This document shows, in pieces, positions 22,540-33,688 of a stretch of DNA of 64,000 nucleotides. The notes under the pieces were generated by a model. That model was not told the DNA's origin. It did not search any database and worked only from the letters and a program-made list of their open reading frames with translations. The position numbers and the translations under genes were made by a program. Numbering within the stretch: position 1 is the first letter of the stretch; the number at the start of each line of letters is the position of its first letter. The stretch covers positions 262,501 to 326,500 of the forward strand of contig JAKOGI010000432.1 in NCBI GenBank assembly GCA_029747015.1, read 5' to 3'. This stretch comes from Carnegiea gigantea. Its lineage: Eukaryota > Streptophyta > Magnoliopsida > Caryophyllales > Cactaceae.

Positions 22540-24132
22540 TGCACCTAAAAATTCATATCAAAAATATAGTGACTAATTTTAATTGATTTATTTTAATTTT
22601 TATTCTTGAAAACTCTATTTTGTGATAAGACTTTCGATTTAATTTAAGTCGCATTGTGTTAGTGTTACTATAATGTATTTGTTGCAATAATTATTATAAC
22701 ATTATATTGTTCCTTGCACACAGAAAATTCAAAGGAGGGATTGAATACTTACTATTAGCTTTTATAACTATTTCTTAAATTAAATGTAACTTTTATTAAC
22801 GAGTCAGATATATTTTCATATAACAAAAACAAATCAACCATGTGAAAATGTGTCTTGACAAAAAGTAATCTGACACCGTTTTGACTTGCAGCGCTCAACA
22901 GTCAAGAATAAATATCTTTTTCAATATGGATAGGAATGCACAGGCACTTTTGCATTGGTGTGAGAATTCAATTTCCATTATTTAATTTTTTCTTTTTGAT
23001 TTGAGAGCACTGAGCAGCAATTTGAATTGCACAAAAAGGACTCACAAGTACAAAGCATATACGGTGTGGGAGGGCCACACCGTAAAAATCTCACCGGATT
23101 TTCGGTGCGTTCGGCTAAAAAGAAAAAGGGAAAAAGAAAAGCGGACTCGAAAATCAAAATTCAAATTTAGCCTAAAAATGTTGTGATTTTTGGGAACTGC
23201 TTTTGTTTGTTCCTTTATTATTATTTTTCTTTTACCCGATGTTTGAAACAGTGGGTTTTTGCCAGGGGAGGATCGACAGCTGGTCCTCAGACACGTGTTA
23301 GCCGCTTCTTTTTTTCTTTTTTTTGAAATTCAAGCAGTCAATTTCTCAATCTGAGCTGACTAGCGTGGCCTGAGCCGAGCCGAGCCGGCTCATTGAGGAA
23401 AAAAGGGGAGAGAGAATTGGCCCGTTGATTGCGCTGTCGGACGTGAGAGAATGGGAAAGGGTACACTGGCAAGTTCGCCCAATATCCACAAGGTGGGCCC
23501 TGCTTTCATAACTCTTCAATTATTGTCATTCTAATCTTTGTATGACTTTTACTCCAGTTGCCCACTCCCTTACTTTAGAGGCTAAATTATTCGGCCCCCC
23601 CCCCCCCCACCCCCACTTTTTTTTCCCTTCATTGTAGGCAATTTGAAATTTTGGGGATTTGAATTCAAGGTACTCATCAAGACACTAATAGTAATAATAA
23701 TAGTAACAGTATAGTTAAAATTTTAAATACTCCCTGTACATTAAGGATAATTCGTTAGAATAGCTTATACTTTTCTGTCTTTCTGTTAGATACGTAAAAT
23801 ATAAATGTTGTTGAACTGCATAGTCAACATCACTCATTAACTGTTTGTATGTATTATTTATTACACATTGTACTTGACTCCCGATTCCTTTTATTACGCT
23901 ACTTTGCCTATTGGTGCATGTTTCTTATTAAATTTTGACAATCTCCTAAGGTTTTTCATTTTTTCAAACAAAAAAAAAACTTACTTAATCAAAGTTTTTG
24001 GCACAGTTAATTTTTTTCCCAGAGTCTTTAGAGGTCATCCTCTCTGCTAGCAAGAATATTTATATGAGTAAGGCTGTATACAGTTGAAATTTCAAATCTT
24101 GCTAAAAATTAAAGCGGGATTCAAGCTAAGTA
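22540..24132. other. unassigned sequence between Athila-like element 1 and Helitron 1
   Basis: No recognised gene. A perfect 9-bp inverted repeat ACGGTGTGG/CCACACCGT with a 5-base loop is at 23061-23083. A (GAGCC)3GGCTC word is near 23373-23392, and a long C run is near 23597-23610. The region 23240-23520 is less AT-rich than its surroundings and could be a decayed promoter, but nothing proves it. Confidence 0.35.
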
Positions 24133-24182
24133 TCTATACTATTATAATAGTAATCTTTACAAAACTCTAGAATGGTGCAACG

Positions 24183-25600
24183 AGAGTGATTTATAGGATT
24201 TAGTATAATCTTAACCATAAAAATTATTTATGTATTAATCTATGCCATCAATTTTAAAATTAAGATATCTCTTTATTTTATTTAAAAATTTTTCATAATT
24301 TTGAATATACATGATAAAAGATAGATGATAATTCAATTATCTAAGAAAAAATTAGGCAATTATATTTATTCATTAAATCTAAACTATAGTTTTTGATTTA
24401 AAAGACCACATTATCTAAGTAAAATACCCATTTATAATTTTTATTTTTTAAAAAATTGCTTATAATTTCAGTTATATTTGATAAATGATACATGATAATT
24501 TTATTATCTAAAAAAAATTCAAGTAGTTAAGAAAAATGATAATCTTTGGAAAAGTCTAAAATGCTAGCTACAACGGGAGTTATTTGCAGAATTTAATGTA
24601 ATCTCAACCCTATAAACTAGGCAACTATATTAATTCATTAAATCTAGACCGTAGATTTTAGTTTTAAAAAACCACCTAATCTAAGGAAACTAATCATTTA
24701 TAATTTTTTAAAAAAAAAAATCACTCATAATTTTGGTTATATTTGATAAACAATACATGATAATTTTATTATCTAAAAAAATTCAAATAGTTAAAAAAAG
24801 TGAGATCTTTAGAAAAATCGAAAATACTAGCTATAATGGGAGTGATTTGTAGCATATAATGTAATCTCAACCAAAAAAATTAGTTATCTATTAAATCTAA
24901 ACCTTCGATTTTATATCTAATTTGTCTATCTATCTACACAATCAATAACAACATTTGAGAAACCCTAAGCCACTAACAGAGAGTATTTTAGCTTAAAAAA
25001 TATCTTATCTAAGTAAAATACCCATTTATAATTTTTTTTCCAAAAATTACTCATAATTGCAGTTATATTTGATAAAGGATACATGATAATTCGATTATCT
25101 AAAAAAATTCAAGCAGTAAAAAAAAAAAATGATAATCTTTGGAAAAACCTAAAATGCTAGCTATAACGAGAGTGATTTACAGGATTTAATGTAATCTCAA
25201 CCATAAAATTGAGAAATTATATTTATTCGTTAAATCTGAATCATAGATTTTAGTCTAAAAAAGCTACCTTATCTAAGTCAAATACCCATTTACAATTTTA
25301 TTTTTTTAAAAAATACTCATAATATATTTGATAAAGGGTACATGATAATTCTATTATCTAAAAAAAATCCAAGTTAAAAAAAATAATAATCTTTAGAAAA
25401 ATCAAAAATATTAGCTACAAAGGAGTGATTTTTAGGATTTAATGTAATCTCAGCCAAAAAAGTAGATGCTTATTAAATCTAAGCCTTTGATTTTGTATTT
25501 AATCGTTCCATCTTTCTGCACTATATTAATAATAATATTTGAAAAACCCTAAAATACTAACACGAGAGTGATGTGCATGACTTGATGCAATCCTAATCAC
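24183..25600 (+). repeat. degenerate internal repeats of Helitron 1
   Basis: A module reading GAGAGTGATTTNNAGGATTT then AATGTAATCTCAACC recurs at about 24183, 24575, 24838, 25168, 25421 and 25564. It is often preceded by TGCTAGCTACAAC-like and CATGATAATTNTATTATCTA words. Spacing is irregular (about 140 to 390 bp), so these are old unequal duplications. Confidence 0.75.
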
Positions 25601-25699
25601 AAATATTATCAACTCATTAAATCTAAACCCTTGATTTTAAAGTTTAAAAAAAATAGTTTGTAATTTCCATCTATCTCCAAGCAAAATACTCCATTATTT

Positions 25700-26970
25700 T
25701 TATTTATTTTTAAAAACAAAACTTAAGGGAGTTAACTACCTACTCCTCATATTTCTGATTATACATGATAAATGAATGTCAAGACTTTAAATACTTTCGG
25801 CTGTTGATTCTGTGCACGTTACTTTCTCTCATCAAAGCCCCCTGCGCACACACAGACACACACTTTCTCTCTCTAGAAAATTGATTTCTTCAATTTATTT
25901 TGGAAATCACTTCTCTAATATTCCTTCTTCACTAATTTTTTTTAATAGGCACTTTCAAAGTACATAACTTGGGATTTTGGGAACATGGGATTTGACTGAG
26001 AAGGGGGAGTAATTTCATTTTTTAATTTGGATGTAGTTTTTTTATTCATTTTAATTTTGTTTCGCAATAAGTGGTTTGTAATTTTGGTTCATGCTTTTTG
26101 TTTTTGTTTTGAGTTTATATTTATATATCAAGCTTTTCCCTCATAAGTGATTTGTAATTGATGTTTCTATTGTTCCTCAATGTATGACTCTTTGCAAAAC
26201 TAAAAGAATTTTCTCCTATGAGGATGTATGTTATCACTTAGACTATAACTTCCAAGATGATGCAATAATGTGTTGGTAATTTATCTAACTTAATTCAAAA
26301 TGTCATTGGACGATTGAGATGATTGCGTGATTAAGTGTTTATTGTTTTCCTTGATGATTTTTATATGCTTTGGAAACTCGGTTCGGGAAATTTAATGTAA
26401 TTATGCAACATGAGAAATGAACAACCATGAAATTTAATACTGTTTTTGGATCATATTTGACGGTCTTGTAAAATTACCATTCTTTGAAGATATTACAAAG
26501 ATGATGCTAATTACCAACAAGGAGGAAGAAAAGCAACTCATTAGAAGAAACAAATGGATTGTTTAGTGGTACTACAAGAATTTATGTATAGTTTTCTATG
26601 TTTATAGTTAGGTGAGGATCTTTAATATACGTTATATTTTTGGATTCATAGTTTTTTATGGGTAATCATAGGGAATATTAGATGTTAGATACGTTAATAT
26701 GTAAAATTTGTGATCCATAAAAGTTGATGTATAATGCATAAACGTAGGAGTTAAAAGGAGAAAATGCATTTGTTTTGAAAAAGATTTAGATATCTAATTA
26801 TTCTCGAAGGTGGTGTTGCCTACTATAAAGAAAGGAGTATTTTTTGCTTATAACTTAACGAAACTATTTATACATGAGTGATATAAAATTCTAACTGTCT
26901 TACACTATGTGCTGATTATTTCATGAATCAAGACCTACTTTTAATGGGTTAATTTACCCTGGTGTAATCC
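25700..26970. other. unassigned Helitron 1 cargo
   Basis: Begins with a pyrimidine-rich leader-like stretch near 25840-25890 (ACACACAGACACACACTTTC then CTCTCTCT). This could be the 5' leader and intron of a captured gene fragment. No exon with recognisable protein found. Confidence 0.3.
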
Positions 26971-27058
26971 TATAACACCCCGAGTGTGGTTTAAAAAGAT
27001 CAAAGTGACCACTTATATCACCAAAGGTGTACCTTTCTTTTCGGGAAGCCCACCGTTA

Positions 27059-27122
27059 AGAACTCCAAAGTTAAGCGTGCTTGCTGGGGAGCAATCTTGG
27101 GATGAGTGACCTCCTAGGAAGT
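27059..27122 (+). promoter_or_regulatory. 5S rRNA-derived pol III promoter block, left Cassandra LTR
   Basis: AGTTAAGCGTGCTTG (box A) and a GATGAGTGACCTCCTAGGAAG block (intermediate element and box C) match the internal control region of plant 5S rRNA with few changes. Confidence 0.85.
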
Positions 27123-27508
27123 TTCCTAGTCAACATGCGAGCGAGGACGAAGCACATCGGAAAGACTTGTGGTGATTTGTGAGGGTGGTCGACGATCCTT
27201 GAAATTGTTATTTATAAGACCTGTGATCGAGAGGGGTCGGGGCATTATAGATGATATCAGAGATGACCCGCGACGGTGAGCTGCATCAATGGATGGAGAG
27301 CCTATGGGAGTCACCTAGCAGTGCAAAGATACTAGGTGTGGACCGCCGATCAAGAGGACTCGTAAGTCGGTCGGCTAGTGAGGCACAATGAGGACGTTGT
27401 GCGTTTTAAGTGGGGCCGATTGTAGCACCTCGAGTGTGGTTTAAAAGGATCGAACTGACTACTTATATCATCAAAGGTGTACCTTTCTTTTGGGGAAGCC
27501 CACTCTTA

Positions 27509-27572
27509 AGAACTCCACAATTAAGCGTGCTTGCTGGAAAACAATCTTAGGATGGGTGACCTCCTGGGAAGT
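27509..27572 (+). promoter_or_regulatory. 5S rRNA-derived pol III promoter block, right Cassandra LTR
   Basis: Contains TTAAGCGTGCTTG and GATGGGTGACCTCCTGGGAA, closer to true 5S rRNA in box C than the left copy. The rest of 5S rRNA is absent, so this is not a 5S gene. Confidence 0.85.
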
Positions 27573-27704
27573 TTCCCAAGTAACGTACGAGCAGGGACGA
27601 AGCACATCGGAAAGACTTGTGGTGTTTTGTGGGGTTAATCGATGATCCTTGAAGCTGTTATCTGTAAGACCCATGATCGAGAGGGGTCGGGGCATTACAA
27701 ATCC

Positions 27705-28250
27705 ACTTTACAACTTAACTTAATGAAATTTGAGACTTTTAGACGCAGGGAAGAAGGATTTGATTCACCAATTGAACTTTCTATTGATTGAAAAAATAAA
27801 TTTTGCCAATTATATGATCAAGTAAATCAGACAATGTTTTATCTTAATATTCATAAAATATTTATGAGACAAATGATTTTATAAAATGAATACTTTATAG
27901 TTTTTAAATTAAAATTTAATTTAAAAGACACTCTACGCATTGTACGGATCTATACTAGTTATCGTATAAAATTAATGTTTTTACTTTCTAGTTTGATATC
28001 CTTTAATTTTCTCAAGTTGAATTAATGATAAAATGAATAAGCAATACATAATGACGTCCTTTAAAGTTAGTAAACAGACAAGGGGCTCCAACGACTCGCA
28101 TTGAACTCCAAGCCCTACCCCTCGGGGTCTAGTACGTGATTGAGTATCCAATTCTTAACATTGCTAAGAGGTAAAATTAATAAAGCAACAAAGCAAGTAT
28201 GAAAGAAAGAGCAATAATAGGTAGGTGTTATGGGATAACTTTCTGGCAAA
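27705..28250. other. Helitron 1 tail and unassigned sequence
   Basis: Up to 27958 this is the Helitron 3' segment. Beyond it I see no gene or repeat boundary until the MITE at 28251. Confidence 0.4.
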
Positions 28251-28562
28251 GTTATAAATATCATACCGATCATCGTACTGTTTTTCACTGAAAGGAGGCA
28301 TATCGGATTTATGTACTATTATATCGGGTTTGTACTGTTTTGAATTTCAAAAAATTTTGAAAATTAAAGTTTAAAAAATTTAAAATTTTAGTGTACCGAG
28401 TGATATTTCATCGAAAATACCAATACCGCTCGGTATTTAATTGTACAGAGCGGTACTGACTGGTATTTGACCGCTACAGTACCGGACAATAGCTTATACT
28501 ATTTTTTGATCGGTACGGTACACTTCGGCTAATACCAGGTGGTGCGGTACAGAATTTATAAC
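28251..28562. mobile_element. CGGTAC-rich MITE
   Basis: 312 bp with imperfect terminal inverted repeats: GTTATAAATATCATACCG at 28251-28268 and, reverse-complemented, GTTATAAATTCTGTACCG at 28545-28562 (14 of 18 identical). The interior repeats CGGTAC/CGGTATT words in both orientations, so the element can fold extensively. No coding capacity. Confidence 0.6.
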
Positions 28563-28905
28563 ACTGCTTTTTGGTGTTTGGTAATATTTATGCCACTTAA
28601 AGAAGGTTTTCTATATATTAAAAAAAAGAATATGTTTTTTTTTTTTAAAAAAATGTTTGATGAAATTGGTTGTTTCTAACAAAATTATTTTGTGAAACTT
28701 CACTTATACCCTTAACTCAACTTCTTATGTACATTTTTTAGTACCTCTAAATTGCATATTTATTTTTTCTTCTAAATATGAATTAAAAATCATGTGATAT
28801 ACAACGTTACATTTATACCTTTACCCAATTTTGATTATGACAATACTTTTGTTCATCGTTGACTTAATTTCCTTTAGTGTTCGAGATTTATACGATATAA
28901 ACATA

Positions 28906-29225
28906 TCTAATATAACACATTAAAAAAAATATTAAGTTGACCGAAGGGAGAGTAATTTGCAGAACCAAAGGTATTTACTACCATTGATTTCATCTTTTGG
29001 CCAATCATACCCTTTAAAATAAAATTAATTAAATAAATTTTATTGACGATTAATAAATTATTGCAACCGCTCAACTAATGCACCACACTAGCCAAGACTC
29101 TCTTTCTCTCGCCACATACCCCTCAACACCCAAAAACCACCCTTATATAGATATGTACATAATTAGATATGTAGATATGTACATAGAATTTGTGCAAAAA
29201 CTACCCTAAATCTCTCCAAATCTCC

Positions 29226-29269
<44 letters not shown>

Positions 29270-30592
29270 CCCCTACTAGCCAAGGCTCTCTTTCTCTCTC
29301 CACATATCCCTCCAGACCCCAGAAAACCACAATAAGTCTCTCAACTTTCCAATTAATTGTTCTATTTCCATCAAGTTTTGGATTTCAGTTTTCTCTCCCC
29401 TGTACTACTTCTTCATCATCAGTTTAGAGTTATCTAGTAACAAATTACCCTACTGGGCTAGGCCCTTTCATAACAAATTTCTCTCTACACTACTATCGTC
29501 AAGGCGTTAGGAAATCTTCAAAGCATGCAAAGCTATATGCAATTCTACGCCCATATTTTCTATTTGCAGTGGGGCTTTTGGATAATGATAGGTAATAACT
29601 CTTAAACTTGGGGTTGATTTTAAAATTCAGAGTTGATTAATTGATTTCGTGAATTGGGTTGATTTCATGTTAGGATTTCTTTACTTTTGATCAATTTGTT
29701 TGCAGTTTCTATTTATGTAATTATTGTTCTGATTAATTGCAGTTTCTATTAATGTAAAGCTTTGAATCTCTTGTTTCAAGACTCAATAAAATATGTCACC
29801 AATTTGCTTCCACAATTGTTTTGCCTTCTTTGTGAAGCTCCTATTTGATTTTCACCTTTCCTTGCTTTTTATTTGTGAGTGTGCATGCGCGTGCTAAAGT
29901 TTGGGATGGAGTACAAAAGGAGACTTATATACATTGTGGCCATACAAATAAATGTTGTAGATAGGAGAGATTAGGGAGACAAAGATGGAGGAGGTGAGTA
30001 TATGGATAAGCAGGGCTCAAAAATAGGGACATGTGTAAGAGTTGGGGATGTTGGGTTCAAATAAAAGGATGTTTCCGGGATTAATTAACAATCTTCCAGC
30101 AAATTAGATAGTAAATATACTTTCTTTGGTCGGAGGGTGGGTTCGGGAGTCCAAGTTCAGGTATTTTAGTCATTAAGTGGGATGCTCAAGTGTGTCATGG
30201 TTTTTTTTCCCCCTTACTTTCTAGCGTTCCCAATTGCAATTTGGTACCTTGCATCATTAACTAAAACAATAATTGCTAAATAAATCAAGGGTTACCCGTA
30301 TTATATTGTAGGAAAGACTTATCCTTCATTTGGATTGGCGAGGTAGAAGGATGAGAAGATGGATGCTGTTCACCTGGTGTAAGGGCAATTCATTATTTTT
30401 CACAAAATGGTTGCAGAGAATTATAGTTTTATTTCCTTTCTTTTGGTTTCATTTTTTCTAAGCATTACAATGTAAGGTATTCTCTCTTTTCCTTTATATT
30501 TTCCTTATTGGTTTAGTCATTTTTCATGTTGTAGAAATTTAGATGGTGGAAGCAACCCAAATGACATTTGTGAAGCTTCGAATCTCCTGTTT
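28906..30592. other. left part of candidate Helitron 2
   Basis: Includes a (CT)n tract at about 29231-29268 within leader-like pyrimidine-rich sequence and a second similar short segment near 29275-29300. This could be a captured gene leader. No recognisable exon. Confidence 0.3.
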
Positions 30593-30593
30593 C

Positions 30594-30698
30594 AAGATTC
30601 TATGAAGGGTCCTGGACAATTTGGCAATACCTTGAAGTGTGAATTACCTTTGCTATAGATTATTTAAAGATTCTATGAAGGGTCCTGGACAATATGGC
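30594..30698. repeat. 73-bp tandem duplication forming the Copia target site
   Basis: AAGATTCTATGAAGGGTCCT begins at 30594 and at 30667. The second unit breaks off at 30698 where the LTR begins and resumes at 51374 with TTGGCAATAACTTTAAGTG, matching the intact first unit (30621 onward). Confidence 0.85.
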
Positions 30699-30996
30699 TA
30701 TTAGATGATAGGACTGATCTGGAATGTGAAATTATCTGTTGGGAATAGCCCACGTCGATCTGGATGTGAGGCGGCTACTAGAGTCGCCTTTAAAGTTCAC
30801 GTCCTAAACCCAAAACCCCGGTGGATGATTAGGCAGCTGTGAGAGGGGAGGGGAGAGTATGTGGTTTCTGTGTCATGTGTGTGTTACCCTAATTGATCCC
30901 CTAAAACCTCCTTATAGAGGTTGGGGGAACAATCAGGGAAGCCGCCCTAAGCGGCCTTAGTGGCCGTTGGGCCTAAAACATTGGGCCCAACTAACA
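30699..30996 (-). repeat. 3' LTR of nested-host Copia
   Basis: 298 bp, pairs with 51076-51373. On the minus strand it begins TGTTAG and its far end is mutated (CTAATA instead of CTAACA). A polypurine-like GAGTGGGAGCTG precedes it on the minus strand. Confidence 0.88.
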
Positions 30997-31956
30997 GCTC
31001 CCACTCGGCCACATAGGCCGCAAAACGCATACTCTCCACGAATCACAACTCATCACGCTTCATACCAGGAATAGGACGTGCGATCGAAAAGTAACAAGTA
31101 GTGCTATATTAAGTTATCATCTAACTAGCATAGCACTTTCACGAAATGCGATACCCCAAATCATCCTGAACATCACCAGTGGCATCTCCAATCCCTTATG
31201 CTATGATATATTATATGATTATATACTTAATATAATTGTCCGGGCTGATATTGGTGATGATGGATAGATTTTTCCTTAAACACTCATGATATTGCATCTT
31301 AGCTTGACTACTTTCCTAACATGTTCTCGTTGAACTATATACATCGTGGCCCTTGAGAAACATATTAAAGTAGCAACATCAAGCTTTGACTTCGTATCAT
31401 AGCTTTAAGTCAAAGGGTTATTGTCTATAAGGTCACACGGTGACAGAAGATAGAGAGGTCGATTGTCACTCCGTGTATGGTCGTCTTTTAAGCACACACA
31501 GTATGAGATGTATGTCATGACATAGCTCCTACTTAACTGGGCTCATCACTCTATATGCTATACGAATCGTCAGTCTGGATTTTTACCCAAAAAACTAACC
31601 TAAGCAACTAGATTAACATACTAAATGTCAATCTTGACACCCAAGATTCGACTTTTTAAGGTTTTAATATGAAATCATATCTCATATTTGACTCCCTCGA
31701 GTCTCATCTTAGACTTACTAAGGTGACTATATCTTATCACATTCATACACTTTCAGTATGAGCAATCAATATTGCATACTCAGTACTAATATGATTCAAT
31801 CTCATCATGCCCGCTACTCAAGTATCAGGGCGATTGCCTGTGTGACTAGGCTAATCAGAAGCCTGTGACATTTCAATATGCCTAATGCACAACAATAATT
31901 TGTGAGCATTTTGCTCATTACAAAAGAACCTTGTCCATCACATGATAAGATATGTC
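30997..31956 (-). other. Copia 3' non-coding region
   Basis: Lies between the RNase H end and the 3' LTR. No reading frame of note. Confidence 0.4.
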
Positions 31957-32285
31957 CTAAAACTGAAGCTTACAAATTTCTAGACTCAACATATGAGTTC
32001 TAAACGTGTCATTAGGAATAGGTTTAGTCAAAAGGGACATAAACAGCTTCTTGGTGTACATATACTTTATGGCAATGTCTTTTATTTCTATGGTGACACA
32101 CAATCTGCCTCCATAGCTAACATTGTTGTGCAGTTTTTTACTTCTTACTGCATTATGACATAGCTCTCCTACAGAGGATGAAGGCATATCCTGAGGTTGA
32201 CTTAGACTCATTTGAGTCACCACCTCAATCGACATTTTGAGGATCCTTTCAACTTGAGATCTCTCCCCGATAGCATAAGAGTAAG
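31957..32285 (-). pseudogene. Copia RNase H C-terminal part
   Basis: Minus strand reads CYRGEISS immediately after the Athila-like insertion, and later YMYTKKLFMSLLTKPIPNDT, the usual end of Copia pol (consensus form TKEQLADLLTKPLP). It is the continuation of the pol segment at 39720-42340 and was separated from it by the element at 32286-39698. In-frame stops occur. Confidence 0.7.
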
Positions 32286-33688
32286 TGTTGAGTTAAAAAT
32301 ACCGCCAGTGCACGGCGTAGCTGTAGCTAGCAACCGGTAAGTACAGGTCGTGTCCACGAGGAACTTGCTTTCGACTACAAAACTAATCAACTAACCCAAT
32401 CTAAGCCAAATCAAAATATGAGTCTATGACTAAACTAATGAACACAATAGAAACTAAAAATCGAATGAGGGAACAGAATATTAAAGCACTCAGGTTGGAA
32501 TTAACAGCATGATTATGCTAGCTGAACCAATTACTAACCCCGCCGAACAATCCTAGAGATGCGTCATGAGTGAATGGATTGCCAATTAAGCCCATCTCCT
32601 CCCTCTTTCAAAGGTCGAAGACTAATCTTAGAACTATAGTCACCTATTTTCATGGGACTAAAGGTCACGGGATTATCACATCTACAATCTCTAATCCCAA
32701 CTACAACCTTGATTATTTTTATATCAAAATCCTAATTGTCTACTAATTCGCACTAAGTGAAGGTTCCGTCTTTTAACGCTCCTCTAAACCCAAGTAATAA
32801 TGGATGAATACCCTCTCAGGCATTTCATCGAGCATGTGGCGTGCATAGTAGAAATCATGAACGCAAAAGCAAGGAAAGTAAGGGATTGGAGCTACAATTG
32901 ATTCAACTAAACATTATCCGACTTTAATCCCAACCCAAGTTGGGAATTTAGCCACGCATCACTTCGCAATCAATAACCATAATTTCAATTCTACCAAACA
33001 ATATTCAATTTATAAAAACCTAGAATAACAATAAAGATAAGAGAAGGAATCGGGAAAACGAACTTGAATTGATTGTTGCTGAAAGGTAGATCCAACTTCG
33101 ATGCCAATGAATTCAATACAAAACAATGGAAATCCAAAGCTAGAATGTAAAACCTAAAAATCGCCTCTAAACATCTGCGAAAAGAGAAAACTAAATAATC
33201 CCCTAAAAGCAGCCCAAGGAAAACTTAAGTCGTGCAGTCGAAAAGGTAGGCACAGTCATGCCCAGAGGCATGGGCCCACCGCGCCAAAACACTGCCGGAG
33301 TCACGTGAACACCGCGCACGTGCCATGGTGTCGCCATATGGCATGACCAGGCCGTGCCACTTGGCTAGCCGACCTTTGTGCTGTGCTCGCATGGTACGGA
33401 CTGGCTTTTTACCCCAGAATGTCCGTGCTTGATCCGTGGAACTCTAGGCGACACTTAATTGACCTCCTTCGCGACTTTAGATTCGCCTCTTTGATGCTTT
33501 TTTCTACCAAAGATTAACTATCTTTTCGTTCCTTCAACAAAGTTCCTGAAATTACACAAAGACGTCATACGAGCGAAATATATGCGTAGGAGGTCGATTT
33601 GACCTTTCCCTGACGTGATAAAGCATGAAAATGTAGGAAAAATCAAGTCAAATATGGGCTAAAATATGGTATAAAAATAGGTTTATCA
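32286..33688 (-). repeat. 3' LTR of Athila-like element 2
   Basis: 1,403 bp, pairs with 38254-39698. Its palindrome cluster (about 33310-33365) is more eroded than that of the other LTR. Confidence 0.88.

Larger units (their letters stand above)
26971..27699 (+). mobile_element. complete Cassandra TRIM retrotransposon
   Basis: 729 bp with two 279-bp LTRs (26971-27249, 27421-27699) and a perfect 5-bp target duplication AATCC (26966-26970, 27700-27704). The LTRs contain a 5S rRNA-derived block, the hallmark of Cassandra. A primer site close to the tRNA-Met type (TGATATCAGAG, 27252-27262, one change from TGGTATCAGAG) follows the left LTR, and AAGTGGGGCC precedes the right one. No coding capacity. 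The left LTR ends are TATAAC...CATTATA, the right ones TGTAGC...CATTACA. It lies inside Helitron 1. Confidence 0.93.
24133..27958 (+). mobile_element. non-autonomous Helitron 1
   Basis: Starts with TCTATACTATTATAATAGTA, a typical plant Helitron 5' end preceded by A, and ends with TATACTAG followed by T, giving the expected A-TC...CTAG-T insertion. A weak GC-richer hairpin-like word CTACGCATTGTACGG lies 11 bp before the end. No Rep/helicase coding. It holds degenerate internal repeats (24183-25600), an unassigned segment and a nested Cassandra TRIM. Family assignment rests on ends and structure. Confidence 0.7.

Noticed and set aside
24183..25600. CRISPR-like or satellite array
   Set aside because: Modules are degenerate and irregularly spaced in a eukaryotic Helitron; no uniform repeats or spacers.
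27059..27572. 5S rRNA genes
   Set aside because: Only the internal promoter region matches; it sits in the paired LTRs of a Cassandra element with a target duplication.
31957..32235. Independent small gene of 92 residues on the minus strand
   Set aside because: Its TKKLFMSLLTKP motif and position make it the separated end of Copia RNase H.
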